Positions 25,802 through 32,819 of a stretch of 64,000 bases of DNA are shown here, piece after piece. Where the stretch lies: positions 1 through 64,000 of the forward strand of contig CAYUFM010000001.1 in assembly GCA_964444225.1 (NCBI GenBank), read 5' to 3'. Every line of letters starts with the position of its first letter. The first letter of the stretch is position 1. The notes beneath the pieces were generated by a model. That model was given only the letters and a program-made list of their open reading frames with translations. It had not been told where the DNA came from and ran no database searches. The DNA is from JALHOM01 sp964444225. Lineage in GTDB: Bacteria; Patescibacteriota; Saccharimonadia; Saccharimonadales; 2-12-FULL-41-12. The position numbers were made by a program, and so were the translations under genes.

Positions 25802-25865
25802 TTAATTTATGAAAATCTGAGCGATTTGTAACCGTAGCTACAATGAGCTGAATCGGAATAAATTA
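25802..25865. ncRNA. Hairpin element sharing a 15-base motif with 39093-39107
   Basis: Outer arms taatttat (25803-25810) and ataaatta (25858-25865) and inner arms cgatt / aatcg enclose gtaaccgtagctaca at 25828-25842, which matches 14 of 15 bases of the loop region in the structured leader at 39.1 kb, in the same orientation. Probably two members of an uncharacterised RNA or DNA element. A stray half-CIRCE with TTGACA (25929-25943), identical to 25747-25761 over 15 bases, lies upstream of it on the minus strand. Confidence 0.4.
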
Positions 25866-25964
25866 GATAGATCAACGATCTAGGTATTTTGCGATAAGAG
25901 ATGTTTTTGCTGAGTATTCTTGACGTGTTGTCAAGAGTGCTAATAGACTTTTTACTTCTTTGAC

Positions 25965-26423
25965 CTACTCAAATGTATTGATATTTGTGCCATCAAAATG
26001 AGATTTTACGTATTCCACATAGCGTTCAAGACTAAGTACAGCATACTCACCACTTAAAAGTGGCGGTAAAGATTCTATAACTACGCCTTTTTGTTCACCA
26101 TCATCTGTAGTAGCGCTAGTTGAGTGAACGAATTTGTCGGTGCCCATGTAAATCAGGGTGTGATGAGTTATTTCATCCTGATTTTTAACAAATAAAAGAT
26201 CACCCACTAGTGGGATGGTCCTGCTTGCCTTAAAAAACTTAATAACTTGAGTAGGGTACCTTAGATAATTCGGGTAATCCTCCGTTTTCATGCTTAACGC
26301 CTGGCACAGAGTGGCTATAACTAAACCAAAGCAATCAAATGCGCCACCTTCTCCTACGGCATCGTACTCAAAATTTGAGCCTTCTAAACTTTTGGCAACT
26401 TTAATAAACTCTTCTCTATTAAT
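25965..26423 (-). CDS. NlpC/P60-like cysteine peptidase with probable ATT start
   Basis: The ATG at 26291 would delete the active site. In the same frame the ORF extends upstream through GGAFDCFGLVIATL, the NlpC/P60 catalytic Cys motif, up to an ATT at 26421-26423 that has AGGAG seven bases in front. No ATG, GTG or TTG lies between that point and the upstream stop. The 152-residue product has GDLLFVKNQDEITHHTLIYMG, matching the strand and catalytic His region (H-x-x-IY-G). No signal peptide, so an intracellular or toxin/immunity-type hydrolase, or one exported otherwise, is possible. Confidence 0.65.
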   Translation of the reverse strand: MNREEFIKVAKSLEGSNFEYDAVGEGGAFDCFGLVIATLCQALSMKTEDYPNYLRYPTQVIKFFKASRTIPLVGDLLFVKNQDEITHHTLIYMGTDKFVHSTSATTDDGEQKGVVIESLPPLLSGEYAVLSLERYVEYVKSHFDGTNINTFE

Positions 26424-26571
26424 TTTCTTTCTCCTGTTTGAATTATTTTAGGCAAAACTAAAAAGCTTTTTTTGTATAAATTTACCGCACAAAACACACT
26501 TTTTGTATTTGCTTTAGTCCGAACATTGTAACATGTTCGAGGCATCATAGATGTTGTGATAAAGTGTTAGG

Positions 26572-27045
26572 ATGATTAGAAGAGTTACTACGCGAGCAGT
26601 TATTATAAAAAATGGTATGATTTTCTGCGTAAAACAGCGCAATAGTGCCGGACAAACTGTAGACTATTGGTGTACGCCTGGTGGGGGTTTAGACATAAGA
26701 GAACCTCTAGTGACAGGTCTGAAGCGTGAGATAATCGAAGAAACTGGCGTAAATCCAGAAATTGGAAATTTAGTTTTGATCCAACAGTTTGTAGACAGCA
26801 AGGGTCGTGAACAAATGGAATTTTTCTTTCATGTCACCAACGCTGACGATTTTGAAAACATAGATTTAAATAAAACAACTCACGGAAGTCACGAAATTGA
26901 TGAATTTGGATTTGTAGATCCAGCCACAACCTATATTTTACCGAAAATATTACGACAAATTGACCTGTCTAACATCGATAAAATTGAGCGTCCGATGATT
27001 ATCAACCAAATCCCTCTCAACGCAGAGAAAATTTCTACAGACTAA
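26572..27045 (+). CDS. NUDIX hydrolase
   Basis: 157 residues with a perfect Nudix box near residues 38-60: GGLDIRE, seven residues, REIIEETGV (G-x5-E-x7-REUxEExGU). N-terminus RRVTTRAVIIKNGMIFCVKQ is the usual first strand. Cleaves a nucleoside diphosphate linked to another moiety; the substrate is not predictable. A TAAAGT box six bases before the ATG hints at a leaderless mRNA. Confidence 0.9.
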   Translation: MIRRVTTRAVIIKNGMIFCVKQRNSAGQTVDYWCTPGGGLDIREPLVTGLKREIIEETGVNPEIGNLVLIQQFVDSKGREQMEFFFHVTNADDFENIDLNKTTHGSHEIDEFGFVDPATTYILPKILRQIDLSNIDKIERPMIINQIPLNAEKISTD

Positions 27046-27107
27046 GTTTTTTAATACACAGAAGAGATCTCTGGGGCACTTTTTATCTTTATCGAATACG
27101 AATTTAT

Positions 27108-27347
27108 TTATTTCAATTTTCTGAATTTATCGGCTTCGATTATACCAAATAATGCCAATCTATCCTCATATGCCTTGATAATCCCCAAGAGTTCATCTGG
27201 CGGAATAGGGGGGTCAATATCATCAAGAAACTGGCTACGAACATCTTGAACATAATGGTCTGGTGCTCGCATAAAAGTACTTAGCGGAAATGGAATATAA
27301 CGAATTGTGCCAGTGCTAGATTTTCCAATCCTCTCAATTAAGCCCAT
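27108..27347 (-). CDS. Small protein downstream of grpE, 79 aa
   Basis: Soluble; overlaps the grpE stop by one base, so it belongs to the hrcA operon. Segment PPIPPDELLGIIKAYEDRLALFGI is helical. No motif recognised. Confidence 0.65.
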   Translation of the reverse strand: MGLIERIGKSSTGTIRYIPFPLSTFMRAPDHYVQDVRSQFLDDIDPPIPPDELLGIIKAYEDRLALFGIIEADKFRKLK

Positions 27348-27820
27348 TATGTAGCCCTTTTGACTCTTACCATAGCGTGGCGAATTACTTCGTCGCCAAG
27401 GATATAGCCAGATTGTAATTCTTCACTAATAATTTCGTTATCCCCTTCGCCGTCTTCCATACTGACAGCCTCATGAAGTTGGGCGTCAAAAGGCTCACCT
27501 ACCGTGTGGATTTTGACTACGCCAAGATCTGCAAGAGCTTTCTCGAATTGTTTTACTACACCTGAAACGCCTTTAACATATTCATGGTTTTCTATATCTT
27601 TAGGCACGTGTTTTAAGGCTCGTTCCAAGTTATCTATACTAGGCAGTAGATCACGAACAACTCCAGCCTTCACCACATTACGCACAGATGCCATTTGCTC
27701 ATCATGACGTCTGCGCACATTTATAACGTCGGCTCGCTCACGTTGCAAAGCTTCAGTTAATTCAGCGACTTCCTTTGCGAACTGTTCATTTATTTCTTTT
27801 TGGGTTAATTTCTTTGTCAT
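27347..27820 (-). CDS. grpE: Nucleotide exchange factor GrpE
   Basis: 157 residues. N-terminal coiled coil (about 8-60) and the C-terminal beta domain with GVVKIHTVGEPFDAQLHEAVSM and the family-typical LQSGYILGDEVIRHAMVRVKR. Releases ADP from DnaK. Third position of the order hrcA, orf75, grpE, orf79. Confidence 0.96.
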   Translation of the reverse strand: MTKKLTQKEINEQFAKEVAELTEALQRERADVINVRRRHDEQMASVRNVVKAGVVRDLLPSIDNLERALKHVPKDIENHEYVKGVSGVVKQFEKALADLGVVKIHTVGEPFDAQLHEAVSMEDGEGDNEIISEELQSGYILGDEVIRHAMVRVKRAT

Positions 27821-27823
27821 AGA

Positions 27824-28051
27824 TCAATCAATCTCATTTAATGCCCTGTAGAATCCTAGCTCTCCTAGCGCTCTATCTCTTACAAGCCTTGATTCTGCGT
27901 CGGTCATCCCTTCCTTAGTCTCAGCCAGAGTATCAAAGGTATCTGATAGAGCGCAAGTTACGTCTAGACTTCTGCTACTTAAAGCAAATAGAGCTGCCAT
28001 GACGTGCTCTTTTTGTGCATCTATTGCAATTTGTTGTTGTTCACGATTCAT
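27824..28051 (-). CDS. Hypothetical protein between hrcA and grpE, 75 aa
   Basis: Soluble, helical, no motif recognised. Its start overlaps the hrcA stop by 11 bases and it ends 3 bases before grpE, so it is embedded in the heat-shock operon. Not a known heat-shock component. Confidence 0.65.
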   Translation of the reverse strand: MNREQQQIAIDAQKEHVMAALFALSSRSLDVTCALSDTFDTLAETKEGMTDAESRLVRDRALGELGFYRALNEID

Positions 28052-28748
28052 AAAGGGCTTTCTCCAAAGATTGGCCTGTGCGTTGCACCAGGTTCATGAC
28101 CGGACCATAACTTTGACGAGTTGGGCCAAGTACACCAACATAACTTTTGTCGCTATACGGGCTACGGAATTTACTGATGATTAGACTGCAACCACTATTG
28201 CGACCAATCGGATTCTCTGCGCCGATGTATACGCTGAGTGGCTCATTTGGCGCTGCTTCATTTAGCCAAGGCTCTAGGTTGTCTAGCAGTTTTGCTACTT
28301 CTTTAATATGTTCACCACCTGCAAACTCTGGGTTTGCAAAAAGATTAGTAAGGCCAGACATATATAGCTGATTACCAATAGTTGCTAGGCCTAGGTTGTG
28401 AGTTAAATCTACTAGCGTATCCACGGCATTGCGGATAGTACGCTCCGGCATACCGCCTTCACTAACGCGGGCGGCAAGTGCGCGTTCTGACCTGCGGTCT
28501 ATCTCTGGCTGAGCGACTTCTGCAACTTGGTTAACATAAAATCTATAACCTTTGTCTGTAGGCATACGACCAGCACTGGTATGCGGTTGAGCAATAAAGC
28601 CTTGACGCTCTAGTTCGGCCATTTCTGCACGTATAGTAGCGCTAGAAACATTAAAAACTTTAGCCAAAAGCGAACTGCCGACCGGTACTGCTACCTCGGC
28701 GTATTGTTCTACGATAGCTCTCAAAATAAGTGCTTGTCTCTGCGTCAT
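28041..28748 (-). CDS. hrcA: Heat-inducible transcription repressor HrcA
   Basis: 235 residues from the ATG at 28748 (MTQRQALILRAIVEQYAE), which aligns with the start of other HrcA proteins. Longer frames starting at 28760 or 28808 would place the -10 box and the operator inside the gene. Winged helix VPVGSSLLAKVFNVSSATIRAEMAELERQGFI at about 20-55, then the GAF-like dimerisation domain (VYIGAENPIG, VGVLGPTRQSYG). Binds CIRCE; autoregulated through the variant operator just upstream. Confidence 0.95.
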   Translation of the reverse strand: MTQRQALILRAIVEQYAEVAVPVGSSLLAKVFNVSSATIRAEMAELERQGFIAQPHTSAGRMPTDKGYRFYVNQVAEVAQPEIDRRSERALAARVSEGGMPERTIRNAVDTLVDLTHNLGLATIGNQLYMSGLTNLFANPEFAGGEHIKEVAKLLDNLEPWLNEAAPNEPLSVYIGAENPIGRNSGCSLIISKFRSPYSDKSYVGVLGPTRQSYGPVMNLVQRTGQSLEKALYES

Positions 28749-28758
28749 ACTGACAGGC

Positions 28759-28796
28759 ATTATATAATTTTGGCAGTCAAAGCACAAGACTGCTAA
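28759..28796 (-). promoter_or_regulatory. hrcA promoter with symmetric variant CIRCE
   Basis: Minus strand TTAGCAGTC, 9 bases, GACTGCCAA at 28770-28796: the CIRCE consensus with one C-to-G change in the left arm matched by G-to-C in the right arm, so symmetry is kept. The -35-like TTGTGC lies in the spacer, exactly where dnaK has TTGACA, and after 17 bases comes TATAAT at 28759-28764. The start falls only a few bases before ATG 28748. Confidence 0.75.
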
Positions 28797-28801
28797 AATA
28801 C

Positions 28802-28830
28802 TGGACATTTTTGTTTTTTTAATGTATAAT
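28802..28830 (+). promoter_or_regulatory. Promoter of the interrupted ORF
   Basis: TGGACA, 17 bases, TATAAT at 28825-28830; AGGAG follows at 28843-28847, seven bases before the ATG. A complete expression signal set in front of a disrupted gene. Confidence 0.65.
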
Positions 28831-28854
28831 AGTATATAAATTAGGAGATAATAT

Positions 28855-29286
28855 ATGCCAAATAGCCCAGAAGGGTTACCTTATCCGAGAAATATAAGTT
28901 TGGAGCATCAACCAACTATAGACCGTTCTGACGGTAATGAGTTTAGTAGATTTTCTTCAAATTTGATTAAAGGCGGTTTAATATTTACGGTTGCAGGCTA
29001 TGTATTATATATAAACTCGTGATTTACTACTGAATACTTTTTAGAAGCTACTCAGGAAATCTCTCAAAAAGAAAATTTAAATTCGGTTGACAACTTTAGA
29101 ATAGCTGCAGGAAACACCATCACCACTATTTCTGGAATTATAGGTATTACGGGACACTTTGCAGCAACTATTGGAGCAGGTGTCTTAAGTACGGGAATGA
29201 TAGCAAAAAGCATATCTGCAGAAGCAAACTCTCCAGCACAAGAAATAATTGCTCGCCAAAATACCCCGTTTTCACCTATAAATTAA
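28855..29286 (+). pseudogene. Membrane protein ORF interrupted by one in-frame TGA
   Basis: Reading from ATG 28855, codon 56 is TGA (29020-29022), after which the same frame runs open for 87 more codons to TAA at 29286. Before the TGA: a polar N-terminus and one membrane helix (LIFTVAGYVLYINS). After it: FTTEYFLEATQE, then a Gly/Ala-rich hydrophobic stretch (TTISGIIGITGHFAATIGAGVLSTG) forming one or two more helices. A TGG-to-TGA change at a Trp codon would explain it. UGA is a regular stop elsewhere in the window, so this is a recent pseudogene, a readthrough gene or a sequencing error. Confidence 0.7.
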
Positions 29287-30011
29287 GAGTTTTTAGCTAA
29301 GAAGGTTTCTAGGTCAGCTAACAGTTGTTTTGCAACACTTTTGGCATTTTCGTTTTTTTCTGCAGATTTACTACCGTGAGCAATCTCATCAACAATTTTT
29401 ACAGTCAAATCTAAATCTTTGTTAACTACGTATTCAAAATATGACTTGTTTAAGGCTTCCTTTAGCTCGTGACCTGCTGTTTCGAGGCGCTTTTGCAGTT
29501 CGGCAGGGTTCATATGGTTATCCTCGTGACGCTTAGTTAGCCTCTCTTGCCAAGTATAAAAATCAGGTGGCAAAACAAAAATTGGAGTAACTCTTGCTGG
29601 GGCTACCTTTTCATATTCTTCGACCCCTTGAACTTCAATGTCTGTAATCGCAATCTTGTCTTCGTCGTGCGCCATTTGTAGCTCTGCAACGCTAGTTCCA
29701 TATATGTTTCCACTAAACATTTTTGCCTCAATGTATCCGCCGTTATCCAACATCTTACTAGCTGTAAGTTGGTCAATAAAATGATAATCTTGGCCGTCTA
29801 TTTCCATTACTCCGTGATTTTCTCGGGGAAGTCTGGTGGTGTGAGAAACAATATGATGATAGTCGGTATTTTTTACTAGCTGTCTTAGTATTGTGTCTTT
29901 ACCTGCAGCAGTAACTCCTACTAAAAAAACAATGTAAGTATTTTGAACTAAACTTATTGCGTCTTTAGGGGCTTTGTATTTTTGAACTTTTTGCAGTAGA
30001 TCTTCCGTCAT
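29283..30011 (-). CDS. Guanylate kinase-like protein (copy 1)
   Basis: 242 residues. P-loop FLVGVTAAGKDTIL near residue 32 (GKDT instead of the common GKST), GMP-binding-type region HTTRLPRENHGVMEIDGQDYHFI, and the VEGV-like DIEVQGVEEYEK and lid region TKRHEDNHMNPAELQKRL. About 40 residues longer than ordinary Gmk because of a helical C-terminus. Paralogous to the gene at 30295-31008. Either may be the cell's GMP kinase; the other may act on another nucleotide. Confidence 0.8.
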   Translation of the reverse strand: MTEDLLQKVQKYKAPKDAISLVQNTYIVFLVGVTAAGKDTILRQLVKNTDYHHIVSHTTRLPRENHGVMEIDGQDYHFIDQLTASKMLDNGGYIEAKMFSGNIYGTSVAELQMAHDEDKIAITDIEVQGVEEYEKVAPARVTPIFVLPPDFYTWQERLTKRHEDNHMNPAELQKRLETAGHELKEALNKSYFEYVVNKDLDLTVKIVDEIAHGSKSAEKNENAKSVAKQLLADLETFLAKNS

Positions 30012-30028
30012 TAGAAAACTATAACACT

Positions 30029-30289
30029 TTAGTCTAACTTTTGATAAACCCTACCAGTTACTGCAAGCAAACTTAATCCTATGATTAACAGTATCCAGGG
30101 ATGCTCAACAAACAAATCTACGCGGTCAATTAGTTTCTCGAACCCATAAAATACAGAGACTAGTCCAAAGGTCGCGGACAGTGCAATCAGAATAGGAAAC
30201 CGAGTTTGGACCCTTACTCGCTCTTGAGCGATTTTTTCGATCATTTTTTCTTCTGCCTGAGTAAAAGGTATGAAATTTTTCTTTGCCAT
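30029..30289 (-). CDS. Small membrane protein between the two kinase genes, 86 aa
   Basis: Basic N-terminus followed by two hydrophobic helices (about 33-50 and 62-80). No motif recognised. Spaced 5 and 17 bases from its neighbours, so part of the same operon. Confidence 0.7.
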   Translation of the reverse strand: MAKKNFIPFTQAEEKMIEKIAQERVRVQTRFPILIALSATFGLVSVFYGFEKLIDRVDLFVEHPWILLIIGLSLLAVTGRVYQKLD

Positions 30290-30294
30290 AATGT

Positions 30295-31008
30295 TTATTC
30301 TAACTCTTTTAATAGTTGTTTTATAATTTCTCGTGCGTTGCTATCTTCTGAGGCATCCTTTACCCCGGATTCAAAATAGGCTAAAGCTAAGTTAGAAGCC
30401 CTAATTATGTCGTCATTGATAACACAAAAATAACTTTCCTGAGCATCTGCGATTGATAGTTCTGTTTTAGCAGCCTGCATTCGCCTGTTCATTTCATCCT
30501 GATCCATTATCCGCTCATTTTGGATACGTTGTTTTAAAATATCTAAACTTGGCGGTACAACGAAAATAGTTTTCATATTTGAATTTAATTTACGCAGACC
30601 AATTTCTGTCTGGACAACCAAGATTGCTAAGCCAATTTGCGCCTCATTTAGGCTTTGCACGTCAGCAAAATCTAGTGCAGACAACTGCTGGTTATGCACC
30701 AATGCCATCTGCAAAAATCTGCGATCTTCAAGACCTTGGTCAAAGAATTCTAAATCATGAAAATGATATTCAACTCCATCTTTTTCTCCATCGCGCATCG
30801 GGCGTGAAGTTGTAGACAATATTTTTATAAATTTTTTATTTTCTACAAGTTTTTCTCGCAGGGTATCTTTACCAGCTCCAGTCGGACCTGCAATAACTCC
30901 AAAATTACTCCGTGCAAAATCATACACAACCTGACCATTGGGATGATAATTATCCGCTAGGATTTTATATTGCTCAGCTTCGCTACTAGTCAATAATCTC
31001 TGTTTCAC
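30295..31008 (-). CDS. Guanylate kinase-like protein (copy 2)
   Basis: 237 residues. P-loop GVIAGPTGAGKDTLR near residue 36 (again GKD), STTSRPMRDGEKDGVEYHFHDLEFF matching the GMP-binding region more closely than copy 1, and LNEAQIGLAILVVQTEIGL. Helical C-terminal extension ending KQLLKELE, like copy 1. Four bases downstream of lepA. This copy keeps more of the canonical Gmk residues. Confidence 0.82.
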   Translation of the reverse strand: MKQRLLTSSEAEQYKILADNYHPNGQVVYDFARSNFGVIAGPTGAGKDTLREKLVENKKFIKILSTTSRPMRDGEKDGVEYHFHDLEFFDQGLEDRRFLQMALVHNQQLSALDFADVQSLNEAQIGLAILVVQTEIGLRKLNSNMKTIFVVPPSLDILKQRIQNERIMDQDEMNRRMQAAKTELSIADAQESYFCVINDDIIRASNLALAYFESGVKDASEDSNAREIIKQLLKELE

Positions 31009-31012
31009 AAAA

Positions 31013-32788
31013 TTAATCCCTCTTTAAAAGTACCGTAAAGGCTTCGGCTGGGATATCGACATTTCCGAATCGCTTAGCCTTGGCTTTGCCCTTCTTTTGT
31101 TTTGCTAGAAGTTTTTTACGCCGACTCACGTCACCACCATACAGTTTAGCCGTCACGTCTTTGCGGTAGGCCTTTACGTCCTCACGGGCAATAAACCTTC
31201 CGCCAATCGCAGCCTGCAGTGCGACCTGAAAGTTTTGACGTGGGATTACCTCCTTTAACTTACCTACAATTTCCCTACCTAAACTCTCGGCTTCAGACTT
31301 ATGCACCATAATACTTAACGCGTTAACTATTTCTCCAGCAACATAAAAATCCAAACGAACTAAGCTTTCTACTCGGTAATTATCTAATTCATAATTGAAA
31401 CTTCCATAACCACTAGTTGCGCTCTTTAGTTGATCGTAGAAATCTGTTAGCAGGTTAGCTAGTGGAGCGTCAAAACTTATAAGCGCTAGTTGCTCATCAA
31501 CAAAACTAATATTCTTTTGGACTCCGCGCTTAGATGAAATTAACTGAATTACGCCCCCCACATAATCTTTAGGAACTACAATCTCACCCTTAATCCACGG
31601 CTCGGCGATTTCTGCGACTTTACTCATTTCTGGCAAATCTGCTGCACTTTTGATGTCTATTTGTTCACCGTTTAGCATTTTTACCTGATAGTCAGTGCTA
31701 GGATTTGTAACGATAAGTTCTAGATCATACTCACGCTCTAGTCTCTCGCGAACAATATCCATATGCAACAGCCCCAAAAATCCGATCCGCACCCCAAAAC
31801 CCAAAACTGGTGAATTTTCTAGCTCATACTGCAAGGCTGAGTCACTAAGACTTAACTTTTCAATCGCATCTTTTAGCTCTTGATACTGCTCGTTACTTTC
31901 AGGGAAAAATCCAGCATAGACAAATGGCTTCACATCTTTGTATCCAGGTAATGGTGACGTTGTAGAACCGTCCGATAAAGTTACCGTGTCACCTACCTTT
32001 GCTTCACGAGTAGTGCGTAAGTTGGTAACTATATATCCTATTTCGCCACTACTTAGAGTGGAGTCGGGCTTCATGCCTGGGCCTAAGTGTCCTACTTCTA
32101 AAGCTAGGCCTTGGGCTCCGGTGGCAAACATTTTTATGGTCTCGCCTTTTTTTATTTGTCCATCTACTATTCTGACGTACAAAATTACACCTCGATAATC
32201 GTCATAATAACTATCAAAAATTAAAGCTCGGGTTTGATCCTGATTTTGAGCTTTTGGTGGCGGGACCCTGTCTATGACTGCCTCTAGGACTTTTTTTACA
32301 CCCTCTCCAGTTTTGGCACTAATGTGTAAAATTTCTGACTCATCGCATCCCAAAAGGCTAACAACTTCTTTAGAAACCTTCGGAACATCTGCTGCTGGCA
32401 GATCGATCTTGTTAAGCACCGGAATGATTTTTAAATCGGCTTCCATAGCTAAATAAACATTTGCTAATGTCTGAGCTTGAATTCCCTGAGAAGCATCCAC
32501 CACCAAAATAGCACCTTCACAAGCCTCAAGACTGCGCGAAACCTCATAACTAAAGTCTACATGTCCCGGTGTATCAATAAGATTAAGTTGATAGCCTTTA
32601 TAATTCATCCTAACCGGCGCAAGTTTAATAGTGATCCCTTTTTCGCGCTCTAGATCCATTTTGTCCAACAACTGCGCCTTCATATCACGCTTCTGCACAG
32701 TTCCAGTAATCTCAAGCAGGCGATCGGCTAGAGTGCTCTTGCCGTGATCAATATGAGCAATAATTGAGTAGTTACGAATTTTCTCCAT
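31013..32788 (-). CDS. lepA: Elongation factor 4 (LepA)
   Basis: 591 residues, full length. GTPase G1 AHIDHGKST at residue 11, G2 region KGITIKLAPV, G3 DTPGHVDF, G4 NKIDLP, then EF-G-like domains and the LepA-specific C-terminal domain (DYVGGVIQLISSKRGVQ, LYGGDVSRRKKLLAKQKKGKAKAKRFG). Back-translocating ribosomal GTPase acting under stress. Confidence 0.98.
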   Translation of the reverse strand: MEKIRNYSIIAHIDHGKSTLADRLLEITGTVQKRDMKAQLLDKMDLEREKGITIKLAPVRMNYKGYQLNLIDTPGHVDFSYEVSRSLEACEGAILVVDASQGIQAQTLANVYLAMEADLKIIPVLNKIDLPAADVPKVSKEVVSLLGCDESEILHISAKTGEGVKKVLEAVIDRVPPPKAQNQDQTRALIFDSYYDDYRGVILYVRIVDGQIKKGETIKMFATGAQGLALEVGHLGPGMKPDSTLSSGEIGYIVTNLRTTREAKVGDTVTLSDGSTTSPLPGYKDVKPFVYAGFFPESNEQYQELKDAIEKLSLSDSALQYELENSPVLGFGVRIGFLGLLHMDIVRERLEREYDLELIVTNPSTDYQVKMLNGEQIDIKSAADLPEMSKVAEIAEPWIKGEIVVPKDYVGGVIQLISSKRGVQKNISFVDEQLALISFDAPLANLLTDFYDQLKSATSGYGSFNYELDNYRVESLVRLDFYVAGEIVNALSIMVHKSEAESLGREIVGKLKEVIPRQNFQVALQAAIGGRFIAREDVKAYRKDVTAKLYGGDVSRRKKLLAKQKKGKAKAKRFGNVDIPAEAFTVLLKRD

Positions 32789-32819
32789 TTAGCTACATTC
32801 TAACAGATGAGACGAGGTA

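Noticed and set aside
25929..25943. Third CIRCE site upstream of the NlpC gene region
   Set aside because: Only the left arm with TTGACA is present; no right arm at the proper distance and no -10 box.
28855..29286. UGA recoded to Gly or Trp as general code change
   Set aside because: UGA terminates ruvC, pilM, pilO and others in the window, so the interrupted ORF is a single case.
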